Assembly: GCA_002724395.1 (NCBI GenBank)
Contig: PBOR01000016.1
Location: 32,608 to 96,607 of the forward strand
Length of the DNA: 64,000 nucleotides
Direction: 5' to 3'
Source: Rhodospirillaceae bacterium
GTDB taxonomy: Bacteria > Pseudomonadota > Alphaproteobacteria > UBA8366
Shown here: in pieces, positions 24,744-35,967 of the stretch
Position numbering within the stretch: position 1 is the stretch's first letter
Layout of the letters: every line of letters begins with the position of its first letter
Made by a program: the position numbers and the translations under genes
Notes under the pieces: model-generated
The model's database searches: none
Seen by the model: only the letters and a program-made list of their open reading frames with translations
What the model was told of the DNA's origin: nothing

Positions 24744-25526
24744 ATGACAAACCCTTTAGACGATCCGCTCACGATCGCTGAGCAAAACTTTGCTTCACGC
24801 CTGTTGATCGGCAGCTCAAGCTTTCCCAACAACCAAGTAATGCTGGATTCCATTGAAGCCAGCAGCGCACAGATTGTAACAGTCGCTATTCGCCGGGTCG
24901 ATTTAGGCGGCGCCGGCGAGAATATTCTCGACCTACTGGAGGACAATTACTTTATTCTACCAAATACGGCCGGATGTTTTACTGCAAAGGATGCCATACT
25001 GACGGCTAAGCTTGCTCGTGAAGCCCTAGAAACCGACTGGGTTAAGCTTGAGGTTATAGGCGACCGAGATACACTTTATCCAGATGTGGAACAGTTATTG
25101 AGAGCTGCTGAAGAGCTCGTTGATTCTGGCTTTAAGGTCATGCCCTATTGCACAGATGATCCGATTACCTGCCGAAAACTAGCCGATCTCGGTTGTGTAG
25201 CAGTAATGCCTCTTGGTGCACCCATTGGATCAGGAATGGGAGTCCTTAACCCCTACAATATCGAAATAATTCGGCGCATCATCAACATACCGGTTATCGT
25301 AGACGCGGGTATTGGCACAGCTTCGGATGCCGCACTAGCCATGGAGCTTGGCTGTGATGGCGTCCTGCTTGCCTCGGCCGTCTCCCGCGCCCATAATCCT
25401 GTCATGATGGCTCGCGCCATGAAAAGCGCTGTCACTGCAGGTCGACTAGCTCACCGCGCAGGGCGCATTCCCAGAAAGCGCTTTGCCCAAGCATCTAGTC
25501 CGGAATCGGGCATTATCGGCACGTGA
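24744..25526 (+). CDS. thiG: Thiazole synthase ThiG
   Basis: A 260-residue TIM-barrel enzyme joining deoxyxylulose phosphate, dehydroglycine and ThiS sulfur into the thiazole phosphate. The Schiff-base lysine is Lys101 in WVKLEVIGD. Phosphate-binding glycine loops [12 protein letters not shown] and [11 protein letters not shown] are present. It overlaps thiE by GTGA. Third gene of the riboswitch-controlled operon. Confidence 0.95.
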   Translation: MTNPLDDPLTIAEQNFASRLLIGSSSFPNNQVMLDSIEASSAQIVTVAIRRVDLGGAGENILDLLEDNYFILPNTAGCFTAKDAILTAKLAREALETDWVKLEVIGDRDTLYPDVEQLLRAAEELVDSGFKVMPYCTDDPITCRKLADLGCVAVMPLGAPIGSGMGVLNPYNIEIIRRIINIPVIVDAGIGTASDAALAMELGCDGVLLASAVSRAHNPVMMARAMKSAVTAGRLAHRAGRIPRKRFAQASSPESGIIGT

Positions 25527-26146
25527 ATCTACCTGAACCGCCGCTCCTCCTGATAACCGATCGCAAGCAAGCGATCCATCCTCTAATAGAAATCATTTCA
25601 TCGGCACTGGATGGTGGCTGTAGATGGATCATGCTACGTGAGAAAGACTTGACCACAGATGAACGTATCGCGCTTTTATTCGAGCTAACGGAAATCGCCA
25701 CCCCCTACGATGCTTCTATTCTAGTTAACGAAGACCTAACTGCCGCGACCGCGGCTGGCGTCCATGGCCTGCATCTACCACAAAATAGTCACAGCCCAGC
25801 AAAAGCGCGAGCTCAACTTGGGCCCGATGCAGTCATCGGTGTATCAGCTCATACCCTAAAGGAGGCAAACGCCGCTGCAAACGCCGGGGCCGATTATATA
25901 ACCCTTAGTCCGTTCTTCATCAGCCCAAGCAAACCGAATTATGGCCCAGCCCTAATGCCGCGCGGTTTTAGCGCTATCGCAAAGCATGTGACTATCCCGG
26001 TTCTCGCCCTAGGCGGGATTGATCACATTAACACAAAAGAGGTTTTAGCCGCCGGAGCCAACGGTATCGCTATTATGGGATCAATTATGCGATCAGAAGA
26101 CCCAGCCTCGGATATTAAATATTTTTTAGACTTAATTCATGAATAG
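25523..26146 (+). CDS. thiE: Thiamine-phosphate synthase ThiE
   Basis: A 207-residue TIM-barrel enzyme coupling thiazole phosphate and HMP pyrophosphate into thiamine phosphate. Seen are [38 protein letters not shown] and ALGGID.INT. Start is GTG overlapping the thiG stop. It has the basic LREK motif, but the later TPSKP pyrophosphate region reads [14 protein letters not shown], which fits. A TenI-like regulator is the alternative but less likely given the operon. Confidence 0.9.
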   Translation: MNLPEPPLLLITDRKQAIHPLIEIISSALDGGCRWIMLREKDLTTDERIALLFELTEIATPYDASILVNEDLTAATAAGVHGLHLPQNSHSPAKARAQLGPDAVIGVSAHTLKEANAAANAGADYITLSPFFISPSKPNYGPALMPRGFSAIAKHVTIPVLALGGIDHINTKEVLAAGANGIAIMGSIMRSEDPASDIKYFLDLIHE

Positions 26147-26237
26147 GTCTGTATTGCCGTTCCGTGGCGACGGGGTTAGAACTCAGAGTAACAAAAACTC
26201 TATCCGAAAATACGAATGACATTGGGGAGCGCTTTTA

Positions 26238-27620
26238 TTGCTCAATTGTTTCACAACCGAAGCCGGTGAAGACGCCACCACCATCACTGTGGTGACTAAG
26301 AGTTCTTTTGCCAATTGGTTAAAATCTCAGCCTAATTCAATACAATCTTGGATCAAAGCATCTGGCTATTTAGGGAAGGCTGGTAAAACTCTACTCTTGC
26401 CGCCAGTGGAAGAGGGCGGTTCCATAAGCGTGCTCCTTGGTGTGGAAGACAACCGCGATATTTGGTCTTGGGGTGCAGCTGCTACTGAATTAGCAAGTGG
26501 CACTTATTCGATTGTAGGCAATATTGACCAAGAAACTGCAGAAAATGCTGCTTTAGGCTGGGCGCTCGGAAGTTATCGTTTTACGCGATATAAAAATCCA
26601 AACAAAAACCCACCAAAACTACTAATCCCAGAAGCGGCCGCCTTGCCCAGTGTCTTAAATTTAGTAGAGGCGGTTTACTTTGCCCGCGACCTTATCAATA
26701 CCCCGTCATCTGAAATGGGACCTGGTGAACTAGCCGCAGCTGCCAATGATATGGCTGGACGTTTCGATGCTGACTGCAGTGTAGTATTAGGTGATGATTT
26801 ACTCCGCGACGACTACCCCATGATCCACGCGGTTGGCCGCGCCTCTGTCCGGAAGCCGCGATTAATTGACATCACCTGGGGTAAACCCAAATCCCCTAAA
26901 ATTACCCTCGTCGGCAAAGGTGTTTGTTTCGACACGGGCGGGCTGGACCTCAAGCCCTCCAGCGGTATGTTGATGATGAAAAAGGATATGGGAGGAGCCG
27001 CCCATGTGCTCGCTTTAGGTCAATTAATAATGGCTAATCGGCTGGATATTCGACTGCGAATTCTAGTTCCCGCTGTCGAAAATAGCGTTTCCGGTGATGC
27101 CTTTCGGCCAATGGATGTACTTAAAACACGTGCCGGCTTCTCAGTGGAGGTTGGGAATACAGATGCCGAGGGACGACTAGTACTTGGCGATGCTTTGACA
27201 GAAGCCGTCTCCGAAAACCCAGATATGATCATGGACTTTGCGACGTTGACAGGGGCAGCCCGTGTCGCCCTCGGACCGGATATGGCGGCCTTATTCTCGA
27301 ACAATGACCAACTTGCAGCAAACATTGAAGCTGCAGCCGAGGACTGTGCGGACCCGGTATGGCGTCTGCCCTTATGGCAGCCTTACCGACGGTTCTTAGA
27401 CAGTGATGTGGCAGACATTAATAATGCCGGCCAGAGCCGATTTGCTGGCGCTATTACCGCAGCATTGTTCTTAAAGGAGTTTGTAAGCGATCACATCCCG
27501 TGGGCCCATTTTGATATTTATGGTTGGAACCCCGCAAAACGACCCGGCCGTCCAGTTGGTGGCGAGGCCATGGGACTCCGCGCAGTCTATGCAATGCTTG
27601 CCAAAAAATACAAAGGTTAA
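26238..27620 (+). CDS. Leucyl aminopeptidase family M17
   Basis: A 460-residue cytosolic metallo-aminopeptidase. The C-terminal catalytic domain has the metal and active-site motifs LVGKGVCFDTGGLDLKPS (about 226-243), MKKDMGGAAHV and the M17 signature NTDAEGRLVLGDAL (about 308-321). The N-terminal domain is divergent. Start is TTG at 26238 with GGGGAG 9 bases upstream. It cleaves N-terminal amino acids from peptides; being next to a peptide importer locus (yej) on the opposite strand may be chance. PepA and PepB relatives cannot be separated here. Confidence 0.9.
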   Translation: MLNCFTTEAGEDATTITVVTKSSFANWLKSQPNSIQSWIKASGYLGKAGKTLLLPPVEEGGSISVLLGVEDNRDIWSWGAAATELASGTYSIVGNIDQETAENAALGWALGSYRFTRYKNPNKNPPKLLIPEAAALPSVLNLVEAVYFARDLINTPSSEMGPGELAAAANDMAGRFDADCSVVLGDDLLRDDYPMIHAVGRASVRKPRLIDITWGKPKSPKITLVGKGVCFDTGGLDLKPSSGMLMMKKDMGGAAHVLALGQLIMANRLDIRLRILVPAVENSVSGDAFRPMDVLKTRAGFSVEVGNTDAEGRLVLGDALTEAVSENPDMIMDFATLTGAARVALGPDMAALFSNNDQLAANIEAAAEDCADPVWRLPLWQPYRRFLDSDVADINNAGQSRFAGAITAALFLKEFVSDHIPWAHFDIYGWNPAKRPGRPVGGEAMGLRAVYAMLAKKYKG

Positions 27621-27640
27621 GCCCTATCCCGATACGGCGA

Positions 27641-28585
27641 CTAGTACCCTGCTTTAAGATTCACCTCATTAAGAGGCGTCTTTCCGGAGGCAAGTCGGCG
27701 GATATTTTCAGCCACCATCTTCGTCGCCGACTGTGCAGCGGTAACCGCCGCGTTATGCGGTGTTATAGTTACCCTTGGATGTTTCCAGAACGCATGGTCT
27801 GGGGGTAAAGGTTCTTCTTGGAAAACATCCAACGTCACATAAGCGAGCTGTCCAGATTCTAAAGCATCTAATATATCTTCCTCTACCTGCTGACCACCAC
27901 GACCCGCGTTGATCAAACATGACTTTTTGGGCATTTGGGAAAAGAGTTCGGAATTAAGAATACTTTCTGTTTCCTCGGTAAGTGGCAACAAGCAAACAAG
28001 AATTTCGACATCTTCCAGAAAATGCGGTAGGCTATTCGGCCCATGGTAACATTGGACGCCTGATATGTTCCGCGGGCCACGCGACCATCCCGACACGCGG
28101 AAGCCTAAATTCGCAAGCGCTTCAGCAACCGCTCCACCAATCACACCGAGCCCCATCACGCCAACCCGGCGCTCACTTGCAAGCGGCGAGGCAAATGCAT
28201 CCCAAGTACCAGCTCGCTTCAACTCATCCAAAAATGGCTGCTCTCGGTGATGGCGAAGCACGTGGAGCACTGAATATTCTATCATGCCTTGAGTTAGCGA
28301 TTCATCTACCATTCGACAGACAGGCACGTCCTTGGGTAGTTCTGGGTCGCTCAAAAGAGCGTCCACCCCCGCGCCCATTGAAAAAATCGCTTTAAGCCTG
28401 GCGAACTTTTTCAAGATGCCGCTTGGCGGTTTCCAGAGTAATGCATATTCAATCTCATCTAGGTCGCCGGGGGCATCCCAAGGCCGAATCTCAAGGTCCG
28501 GTAATTCTTGCTTTAAAGCCTGACTCCATAATTCGAACCGATCAAGATCGTCTTTCGAGTAAAAAATCAGCGCCATATCATTCAA
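27641..28585 (-). CDS. D-2-hydroxyacid dehydrogenase (glyoxylate/hydroxypyruvate reductase A-like)
   Basis: A 314-residue NAD(P)-dependent dehydrogenase with Rossmann motif VGVMGLGVIGGAVAEALANL (about 138-157), INAGRGGQQVEEDIL, the catalytic Glu region DVFQEEPLPPDH and His in ITPHNAA. The sequence style (FSMGAGVDALL, PVCRMVD) resembles GhrA. It reduces glyoxylate or hydroxypyruvate. It starts 17 bases after yejF and probably rides on the yej transcript. It is convergent with the aminopeptidase gene, with 20 bases between. Confidence 0.9.
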   Translation of the reverse strand: MNDMALIFYSKDDLDRFELWSQALKQELPDLEIRPWDAPGDLDEIEYALLWKPPSGILKKFARLKAIFSMGAGVDALLSDPELPKDVPVCRMVDESLTQGMIEYSVLHVLRHHREQPFLDELKRAGTWDAFASPLASERRVGVMGLGVIGGAVAEALANLGFRVSGWSRGPRNISGVQCYHGPNSLPHFLEDVEILVCLLPLTEETESILNSELFSQMPKKSCLINAGRGGQQVEEDILDALESGQLAYVTLDVFQEEPLPPDHAFWKHPRVTITPHNAAVTAAQSATKMVAENIRRLASGKTPLNEVNLKAGY

Positions 28586-28602
28586 CCCGCATTTAAGTCA
28601 GC

Positions 28603-30225
28603 CTAGATTGTCGCATCTGTAGTCTCGATATCCAACGCAGCCGCCATCAGCGCTCGTGTGTAAGGTTCTTTTGGCGCATCAAAGATTGTCTGAACAGACC
28701 CCTCTTCAACCACCTTTCCAGCGCGCATGACGATGACATGGTCTGATAACGCGCGCACTACTTTCAAATCGTGGCTGATAAATAGATAGGCGAGCTTGTG
28801 GCGCGTTTGCAGTTGGCGCAATAAATCGACAATTTGTGCCTGCACCGACCTGTCAAGCGCAGAAGTGGGCTCGTCCAACACAACAAAACGCGGCCTTAGC
28901 ACCATTGCGCGGGCGATTGCAATGCGCTGACGTTGCCCGCCAGAAAACTCATGTGGATAACGGTTGAGCGAGTCAGGATCTAAGTCGACCTCCTCAAGAA
29001 CGTCTATTACCAATTGTTCACGTTCTCGGGAACCATCACCAATTCCATGAACCAGTAGGCCTTCTTCAATGATTTGCCCCACCGACATGCGCGGACTCAA
29101 GCTACCAAAAGGGTCTTGAAACACAACCTGCATTTCCCGTCGCAAAGGCCGTATTTCTTTATTCTTCAGGCCCTGAAGGTCACGACCGAAAAATTGAATA
29201 GCCCCTTCGCTTGATTGTAAACGCAGTAGTGCCATGCCCAAAGTGGTTTTCCCCGATCCCGACTCTCCAACAACACCGACAGTTTCTCCTTCACGGATTT
29301 TAAGGGAAATCCCATCAACGGCTCGAACATGGTCCACGGTTCGACGCATAACTCCTTTTTTAATGGGAAACCATACCTTTATGCCATCGCCTTCCAAAAC
29401 AACGGGAGCGCCTTTTTTCGTTGGGGTTTTAATGCCCTTCGGCTCCGCATCCAAAAGTTTCTTTGTGTAAGTATGCTTTGGTTTTTTAAATAATGATTTT
29501 ATTTTTCCGGTCTCAACAATTTTCCCTTCATTCATAACGCAAACGCGATCAGCTATCTTCTCCACAACGGCTAAATCATGAGTGATGAATAGTACCGCCA
29601 TGCCTAATTTCCTTTGTAATTTGGCTAGCAGCTCGAGAATCTGCGCTTGTAGTGTTACATCGAGGGCCGTGGTCGGCTCATCCGCAATAAGAAGATCTGG
29701 CTCATTGGCAAGGGCCATGGCAATCATCACCCGCTGGCGTTGTCCACCAGACAATTCATGCGGATAGGCGCTCATCCGTTGCGCAGCATTATGAACACCA
29801 ACCAAATCCAACAAATCTAGAACACGATCGCGGCAGGCTTTTGCGGCAAGGCCTTTATGCAAAATCAAAGCCTCGCCGATTTGCTTCTCAATCGAATGTA
29901 ACGGATTGAGCGATGTCATCGGTTCCTGGAAAATCATCGCAATCTGGCCTCCACGAACACGTTGCAACCTGTCCCCATTCGCGCCAATAAGTTCTTCATC
30001 TTTAAAGATGATCGAACCACTCGGATGAAAAGCCACAGGGTAAGGTAATAATTGTAAGATAGAGAGTGCCGTAACTGATTTTCCCGATCCTGATTCCCCC
30101 ACCAAAGCTACGGTCTCGCCTGCAGCAATATCAAAGGACACTCCCCTAACCGCATCAATATCATCCCCCGGCACCTGAAAGGTTACCGAAAGATCTTTGA
30201 TGGAAAGGAGGGGCTCAACTGACAT
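28603..30225 (-). CDS. yejF: Peptide/microcin C ABC transporter ATPase (YejF)
   Basis: A 540-residue fused ATPase with two complete nucleotide-binding domains. Each has Walker A ([10 protein letters not shown] and [10 protein letters not shown]), the signature LSGGQRQRV / FSGGQRQRI, and Walker B (LLIADEP / VVLDEP). The start is set at ATG 30225, 4 bases after the yejE stop; the longer frame would run into yejE. YejABEF imports short peptides and microcin C in enterobacteria. The order yejA-B-E-F here is complete. Confidence 0.92.
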   Translation of the reverse strand: MSVEPLLSIKDLSVTFQVPGDDIDAVRGVSFDIAAGETVALVGESGSGKSVTALSILQLLPYPVAFHPSGSIIFKDEELIGANGDRLQRVRGGQIAMIFQEPMTSLNPLHSIEKQIGEALILHKGLAAKACRDRVLDLLDLVGVHNAAQRMSAYPHELSGGQRQRVMIAMALANEPDLLIADEPTTALDVTLQAQILELLAKLQRKLGMAVLFITHDLAVVEKIADRVCVMNEGKIVETGKIKSLFKKPKHTYTKKLLDAEPKGIKTPTKKGAPVVLEGDGIKVWFPIKKGVMRRTVDHVRAVDGISLKIREGETVGVVGESGSGKTTLGMALLRLQSSEGAIQFFGRDLQGLKNKEIRPLRREMQVVFQDPFGSLSPRMSVGQIIEEGLLVHGIGDGSREREQLVIDVLEEVDLDPDSLNRYPHEFSGGQRQRIAIARAMVLRPRFVVLDEPTSALDRSVQAQIVDLLRQLQTRHKLAYLFISHDLKVVRALSDHVIVMRAGKVVEEGSVQTIFDAPKEPYTRALMAAALDIETTDATI

Positions 30226-30229
30226 ATGG

Positions 30230-31249
30230 TTAATTCTTTCGTGGGTCAAAGGCGTCGCGCACAGCTTCTCCAATGAATACAAGCAAAGATAACATTACTG
30301 AGATAACAATAAAGGCGCTAATGCCGAGCCACGGGGCCGCAAGATTATCTTTACCCTGTTTAAGTAGTTCACCAAGGGACGGAGATCCCGGTGGCAAACC
30401 AAACCCCAGAAAATCGAGCGAGGTAAGTGTCACCACCGATCCGGACGTAATGAAGGGTAGGAAAGTAAGCGTTGCGACCATCGCATTTGGTAAAACGTGA
30501 CGATACATAATTACACTGTTTGGCTGCCCAAGAGCACGAGCTGCTTTTACATATTCGAAATTACGGCCACGCAAAAATTCTGCCCTGACAACCCCCACCA
30601 ATGCGGGCCAGCTGAATAAAAGCATCAATCCCAGCAACCACCAGAAATTCGGTTGGACTACGCTCGCCAAGATTATCAGCATATAAAGCGCCGGTAGGCC
30701 GGCCCATATCTCTATGAATCGCTGGCCCAACAAATCTGTTAAACCACCGAAATACCCTTGGATTGAGCCAACAATAATACCAATAACAGAACTAACCAAT
30801 GTTAGAACTAAGCCGAACAATACAGAAATACGAAAACCGTAAATAATACGCGCAAGGACGTCGCGTGCTTGATCGTCCGTGCCAAGCCAATTTTGCTTTG
30901 ATGGCGGAGCCGGCGCGCGCACTGGTAAGTCAGTTATGTGGGTATCGAAACCGTAGCGAATAGGCGGCCAAAGCATCCAACCTTTGGCTTCTATTAGAGC
31001 CACCACATGGGGATCCTTATAATCAGCCTCAGTTTCAAAATCACCACCAAAATCTGTTTCCGAATAGAACGTAAGAACCGGTGTGTAGAGTCCCCCATCG
31101 AAGTAAATTACGATCGGCTTGTCGTTTGCTATAAACTCTGCAAAGAGAGACAAAATAAATAACAGAAGAAAAATCCAGAGTGACCAAAATCCACGTTTAT
31201 TTTTTTTAAAATTTCCGAGCCGTCGGCTGGTAATCGGGGTAACCTTCAT
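30230..31249 (-). CDS. yejE: Peptide ABC transporter permease YejE
   Basis: A 339-residue inner-membrane permease of the DppC type. An N-terminal membrane helix follows the conserved ITSRRLGNFKKNKRGFWSLW opening, then a long periplasmic loop, five more helices and the EAA loop ARALGQPNSVIMYRHVLPNA (about 225-244). I use ATG at 31249 because it gives the family's usual N-terminus and has AGGAGC upstream; ATG 31285 would add 12 residues. It follows yejB closely. Confidence 0.92.
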   Translation of the reverse strand: MKVTPITSRRLGNFKKNKRGFWSLWIFLLLFILSLFAEFIANDKPIVIYFDGGLYTPVLTFYSETDFGGDFETEADYKDPHVVALIEAKGWMLWPPIRYGFDTHITDLPVRAPAPPSKQNWLGTDDQARDVLARIIYGFRISVLFGLVLTLVSSVIGIIVGSIQGYFGGLTDLLGQRFIEIWAGLPALYMLIILASVVQPNFWWLLGLMLLFSWPALVGVVRAEFLRGRNFEYVKAARALGQPNSVIMYRHVLPNAMVATLTFLPFITSGSVVTLTSLDFLGFGLPPGSPSLGELLKQGKDNLAAPWLGISAFIVISVMLSLLVFIGEAVRDAFDPRKN

Positions 31250-31288
31250 GCCCCAAAAACGCTCCTGTGCAAAATTCACATCCACAGA

Positions 31289-32407
31289 TCAAACTTCCCG
31301 GCTTTCGAAGTCGATGCGTGGGTCGACGAGAGTATAAACCAGATCACTGATCAATTGCAGAACGAGGCCAATCAGCGTAAAGAAGAAAAGTGTCCCGAAA
31401 AGAACCGGATAATCTCGGTTTATGGCTGCTTCAAAACCAAGCAGACCCAATCCATCTAGAGAAAATATAACCTCAATCAACAGCGATCCGGTAAACAGCA
31501 ATCCAATAAATGCGCTTGGAAAACCTGCTATAACGATCAACATCGCATTACGAAATACATGACCATATAGTACAGCCCGTTCCGTTAACCCTTTCGCACG
31601 AGCCGTCACTACATATTGCTGATTAATTTGATCTAAAAATGAATTTTTAGTCAGCATCGTTAACCCGGCGAACCCGCCAATTACGAGGGAGATAATGGGT
31701 AATGCCATATGCCAGAAATAGTCACCTATAAGCGCAAATGTCGATAATTCACGCCAATTAGATGACAGAATACCCCTCAACGGAAACCAATCGAAATAGC
31801 GACCACCAGCGAATAAAACTACTAGCAAAATAGCGAATAGAAAGCCTGGCACCGCGTTACCAACAATAATCGCGGCGCTGGTTGAAACATCGAATCGACT
31901 CCCATCCCGCACTGCTTTTGCTATCCCGAGCGGTATCGAAATCATATAAATGAGAATCAAACTCCAAAGACCGAGTGATATAGAAACCGGCATTTTCTCA
32001 ATGACTAGGCTGGCAACGCTTTTATCTAGAAAGTAACTCTTCCCAAAATCGAAAGTTAGATAATTACCCATCAGCAAGAAAAACCGCTCATGGCTCGGCT
32101 TATCAAAGCCGAATTGCTTTTCAATCTGCTTGACAAATTCCGGATCGAGTCCTTGGGCTCCACGATACTTACTTTGAACGGAACCTGCGCCTTGTCCCAT
32201 AGTTTGATTTTGCTGTTGGCCGCTAACTTCAGAGCCTTCGTCACCTGAAAATCGTCCCGTCGCAGATACGGCCGTGCCTTTAATTTCGGCGATCATCTGT
32301 TCTACTGGACCGCCTGGTGCCACGTGAACAATGGCAAAATTAATTACCATTATCCCGAACAATGTCGGGATAATCAGTAAAATTCTGCGAATGATATAAG
32401 CCAGCAT
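31289..32407 (-). CDS. yejB: Peptide ABC transporter permease YejB
   Basis: A 372-residue DppB-type permease: an N-terminal helix [20 protein letters not shown], a large periplasmic insert (about 40-125) typical of YejB, then the EAA loop [20 protein letters not shown]. It pairs with YejE to form the channel of the peptide importer. A Gln/Ser-rich low-complexity part in the insert ([20 protein letters not shown]) is a normal variable zone. Confidence 0.92.
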   Translation of the reverse strand: MLAYIIRRILLIIPTLFGIMVINFAIVHVAPGGPVEQMIAEIKGTAVSATGRFSGDEGSEVSGQQQNQTMGQGAGSVQSKYRGAQGLDPEFVKQIEKQFGFDKPSHERFFLLMGNYLTFDFGKSYFLDKSVASLVIEKMPVSISLGLWSLILIYMISIPLGIAKAVRDGSRFDVSTSAAIIVGNAVPGFLFAILLVVLFAGGRYFDWFPLRGILSSNWRELSTFALIGDYFWHMALPIISLVIGGFAGLTMLTKNSFLDQINQQYVVTARAKGLTERAVLYGHVFRNAMLIVIAGFPSAFIGLLFTGSLLIEVIFSLDGLGLLGFEAAINRDYPVLFGTLFFFTLIGLVLQLISDLVYTLVDPRIDFESREV

Positions 32408-32432
32408 GAATTAAGACCCGGCCGCAATTAGT

Positions 32433-34283
32433 TTACTTGCGCCCGCCATTCGCGCGACGCTCAGCGAGTTTAGCGGCTTTTTTCTGATCAACCCACCAAG
32501 AGGAAAAGGAAATACCGTTTTTAGGCAGCGTCGTAGGCATACCGAACTTGTTCCAATACACGGTGCGATCAGTGCCGGCATGCCAATGCGGTATCACCAA
32601 GTGATGCCAGAGCAACACGCGATCTAACGCTCGTGTGTGATTAACCAAGCTTTTACGAGAGGGAGCTGCAATCAACTTTTCAACCAGCGCATCAATCACC
32701 TTATTTTTGAGGCCCGCCAAATTTCGACTACCTTCGCGGTCCGCAGCAAGAGAAGACCAGTATAAGCGTTGCTCATTGCCGGGAGAAGAAGATTGTCCCC
32801 AAGAAGTCACAACCATATCAAAATCAAAGCTTTGAATTCTTTTTTGATACTGGGCAGAATCAACAGTCCGCACGTGTAGCAAGACACCCAATCTTTCGAG
32901 ATTTTTTTTAAATGGAAGCACCACGCGTTCAAACAGCGGGCTAACTAGTAGCACTTCAAACGCTAATGCTCTGCCACTCTTTGTGTCAACCAGCTGTCGC
33001 TTCTTGCGGTCAAATTTCCACCCCGCCTCGGCGAGTAATTTACGAGCTTTGCGCAAGTTGCTACGACTTTTCCCCGACCCGTCAGTTCTAGGAACATCAA
33101 AGGTTTTCGAAAACACTTCTTTCGGCAAATCTTTTCGGTATGGCTCCAAAATTGCCAACTCCTCTTTAGTCGGCAGCCCTTCGGACGCAAGCTCCGAGTT
33201 GGCAAAATAGCTTCGTGTTCGCCTATATTGACCATAAAACAAGGTCTCGTTTGACCATTCGAAATCAAACGCATAGCCAAGTGCTTCACGAACCTTAGCG
33301 TCTTTAAAAATGTCTCGGCGTAGGTTAAAGACAAATCCTTGCATGCCCTGGGTACGTTCATGCCCGAAAGCATTCTTAATCAAAAATCCTTTCTTTACCT
33401 CCGGAATATCATATGCGGTTGCCCAGGCTTTGGACGAGTTTTCATGGCGATAATCAAACCGGCCAGCCTTAAAGGCCTCCAGTGCAACCGTCCCATCGCG
33501 GAAATATTCGTAGATTATTTTGTCAAAATTATTGCGCCCGCGTTTAATCGGCAAGTCTCTCGCCCAGTAATCCTTAACTCTCTCGAAGGTGACGCTGCGA
33601 TTAGCTTCAAAGGATGCTACCCGATAGGGGCCGCTACCCAAAGGTGGGACCAGGGGAGTGGATTTTGTTGGATCATGCGTTTCCCAATAGTGCTTTGGAA
33701 GCACTTGTAATTGGCCAAGAATCAATGGCAGCTCGCGGTTCTCTTTCGACTTGAAAGTAAACTTGACACTTCGAGAACCAACCTTCGATACGGTGTCAAC
33801 ACTGCCATAGTAGAACCGATAATAAGGATGCCCTTTTTCCAACAAGAAATTAAACGTCCAAATAAGGTCTTCAGCAGTAACTGGCTTGCCATCATGCCAG
33901 CGCGCGTTCTCGCGCAGTTTAAAGGTTACTGACGACCTATCTTTGGGCACCTCGACGGTTTCTGCCAACAGCCCATACATAGAAAATGGTTCATCATTGG
34001 AGCTTTCCATCAAGGTGTCGTAGATGCGATTCAGCCCCACCGCCTTGCGGCCCTTCACGATGAAGGTATTGAAAGTATCATAACCACCAATCGCACTAAG
34101 CCGAACGGTGCCGCCTTTCGGCGCATTTGGGTTTACGTAGTCAAAATGCTGGTAGTTAGGCGTGTATTTTAGGGTCCCATGCATGGCCAAGCCGTGACCA
34201 CGATATACAGGTTCAGCTGATAAAGGCGCTACAGTAAATGCCATCAGGCAACCAGCAATCGTTAAAAGCAGTATTTTGTGCAT
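32433..34283 (-). CDS. yejA: Peptide ABC transporter substrate-binding protein YejA
   Basis: A 616-residue periplasmic extracellular-solute-binding protein family 5 member, with a signal peptide (about 1-23, ending LSAEP). The opening HGLAMHGTLKYTPNYQHFDY and PNAPKGGTVRLSA are the YejA hallmark, followed by KDRSSVTFKLRENARWHDGK. It captures peptides for YejBEF. It starts the transporter operon 82 bases downstream of the phosphatase gene. Confidence 0.92.
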   Translation of the reverse strand: MHKILLLTIAGCLMAFTVAPLSAEPVYRGHGLAMHGTLKYTPNYQHFDYVNPNAPKGGTVRLSAIGGYDTFNTFIVKGRKAVGLNRIYDTLMESSNDEPFSMYGLLAETVEVPKDRSSVTFKLRENARWHDGKPVTAEDLIWTFNFLLEKGHPYYRFYYGSVDTVSKVGSRSVKFTFKSKENRELPLILGQLQVLPKHYWETHDPTKSTPLVPPLGSGPYRVASFEANRSVTFERVKDYWARDLPIKRGRNNFDKIIYEYFRDGTVALEAFKAGRFDYRHENSSKAWATAYDIPEVKKGFLIKNAFGHERTQGMQGFVFNLRRDIFKDAKVREALGYAFDFEWSNETLFYGQYRRTRSYFANSELASEGLPTKEELAILEPYRKDLPKEVFSKTFDVPRTDGSGKSRSNLRKARKLLAEAGWKFDRKKRQLVDTKSGRALAFEVLLVSPLFERVVLPFKKNLERLGVLLHVRTVDSAQYQKRIQSFDFDMVVTSWGQSSSPGNEQRLYWSSLAADREGSRNLAGLKNKVIDALVEKLIAAPSRKSLVNHTRALDRVLLWHHLVIPHWHAGTDRTVYWNKFGMPTTLPKNGISFSSWWVDQKKAAKLAERRANGGRK

Positions 34284-34365
34284 CTGAGCCTTTGCGCCTT
34301 CCCAACAAATTCCATGAGATTCACTTAAGAGTAACGCTTCGCTAGTTCAAGCTAGGTTATAAATT

Positions 34366-35145
34366 TTATGCACGCAGGTAATTGAGCGCCAAATCCCATA
34401 ATTTCTCATTCGCCGCTGCCAACACATGTCCATCGGAACCTCGCCCTAAGGAATTGCCTTGCCAGTCTGAGATCACTCCTCCAGCCCCCTCTACTACCGG
34501 AATCAGCGCCATAAAATCGTAGAACTGCAGTTTTGCCTCAACGACAAGATCAATATGCCCAGAAGCGAGCAACCCGTAGGTATAACAATCACCGCCAAAA
34601 CGCGCCTGCCCTACAATCTTAGCTAGACCATCAAATTTATCTTCATCAACACCTTGATCAAACATGTTAGGATGAGTCGCATACAGAGCAGCATCAGCCA
34701 ACTGCCGGCAATCACGGGTCTGAATGGGTTTTTCATTAAATTGTGCGCCGTATCCCTTTACGCCAACCCATCTTTCACCCAAAACAGGTTGGTCAATAAC
34801 CCCGACTACAGGTTGGCCGTCAATAGCAAGAGCAATCAATGTGCCAAAAATAGGTAGGCCGCTGATAAAGGCTTTGGTTCCATCAATTGGGTCTAGCACC
34901 CAAATATGCGAAGCATCCTCGCGTACGGGGCCATATTCCTCGCCAATAATACCGTGATGTGGGAAAGTTTCTTCGATACGTTTTCGAAGTGCCACTTCGA
35001 CGTTACGGTCGACGATGGTAACCGGACTAAGGTCTGATTTGGAATGAACATTCAATCGTGTCCGAAAATGCTCACACACGATGGGCCCGCTGATGTCTGC
35101 CAGCGTTGCAGCAAAATTAGACATTTTTTCGAGTTCAGCCGTCAT
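34366..35145 (-). CDS. hisN: Inositol-monophosphatase-family phosphatase, HisN-like
   Basis: A 259-residue Mg-dependent phosphatase with the family's metal site GEEYGP (about 67-72), WVLDPIDGTKAFISGLPIFG (about 81-100) and the late VEGAGGVISDWQG. The DPIDGTKAFI.G.P.FGTLIAL wording is that of HisN-type histidinol-phosphatases, the alphaproteobacterial last-but-one histidine step. SuhB or CysQ roles are less likely. It starts 43 bases after cycM. Confidence 0.8.
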   Translation of the reverse strand: MTAELEKMSNFAATLADISGPIVCEHFRTRLNVHSKSDLSPVTIVDRNVEVALRKRIEETFPHHGIIGEEYGPVREDASHIWVLDPIDGTKAFISGLPIFGTLIALAIDGQPVVGVIDQPVLGERWVGVKGYGAQFNEKPIQTRDCRQLADAALYATHPNMFDQGVDEDKFDGLAKIVGQARFGGDCYTYGLLASGHIDLVVEAKLQFYDFMALIPVVEGAGGVISDWQGNSLGRGSDGHVLAAANEKLWDLALNYLRA

Positions 35146-35188
35146 CGCCCTTCATCATAGAGCATACAGATCAGCCATAAACCATATA

Positions 35189-35737
35189 TCAGGGAAGAGC
35201 TTTGGGATTGTCGCTCAAAGAGCGCAAATACACAATCATCGAAGCTCGATCATCGGCCTTTTTTAGCCCCACAAAGCTCATTTTAGTACCCTTCACATAG
35301 ATCTTTGGCTTATAGAGGAACTTATTAAGGTCCTCATAACTCCACAAACCGCCCAGTTTTTTGAAGGCACCAGAATATTTATACCCAGCGACACCACCTT
35401 GCTTGGCATCAACTATATTCCAAAGGTTAGGCCCAATGCGGTTTTTGCGGCCCTTACTAAAAGTGTGGCATGCCGTACATTTTTTAGCGACCTTCTTACC
35501 AGCAGCAGAATCGGCCTTAGCTAGCATAGGAGCGATCGGCTCAGGACCAATTTTTTTAGGAGCAGAAGTACTGGACGAGCTAGCGACAACTGTACCTCCG
35601 TCAATTGAGTAGACGTTCTTGTCCAACATCTTCGGCTTATACACAAAGCTCGTAATAAATGCGGCCGTCATGCCCAAAAGCAATGCGCCGATTACTGCTG
35701 CTGCTATCTTGTTGAACAATAACGGATCATTCCCCAT
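35189..35737 (-). CDS. cycM: Membrane-anchored cytochrome c (CycM/c552 type)
   Basis: A 182-residue protein: an uncleaved N-terminal helix (about 11-33), a linker rich in Ser/Pro, then a class I cytochrome c domain with CTACH (87-91) and the axial Met in KGTKMSFVGL. CycM carries electrons from the bc1 complex to aa3 oxidase in alphaproteobacteria. The start is ATG at 35737 with TTGAGGAC upstream; the longer frame begins at TTG and is unlikely. Divergent from kdsB. Confidence 0.92.
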   Translation of the reverse strand: MGNDPLLFNKIAAAVIGALLLGMTAAFITSFVYKPKMLDKNVYSIDGGTVVASSSSTSAPKKIGPEPIAPMLAKADSAAGKKVAKKCTACHTFSKGRKNRIGPNLWNIVDAKQGGVAGYKYSGAFKKLGGLWSYEDLNKFLYKPKIYVKGTKMSFVGLKKADDRASMIVYLRSLSDNPKALP

Positions 35738-35967
35738 TTTCGTCCTCAAAACCTATGTTTAACTACGGCCGCCAGATCTATCTCTAAATCCAGTCTAACT
35801 TTCAGCGGAAAAATATTTCCCACACTACTAGCGTAGCCTATACCAATGAGGTCTAATGCCAAAGTTCGTGGCGTCGTAGAATGGAGCGGCATAATGCCGC
35901 AGAAATTTTATATCGCATCACGTTATCGATTTGTCTCATCGAATTTTTTTATGTTTCTTGGCACATT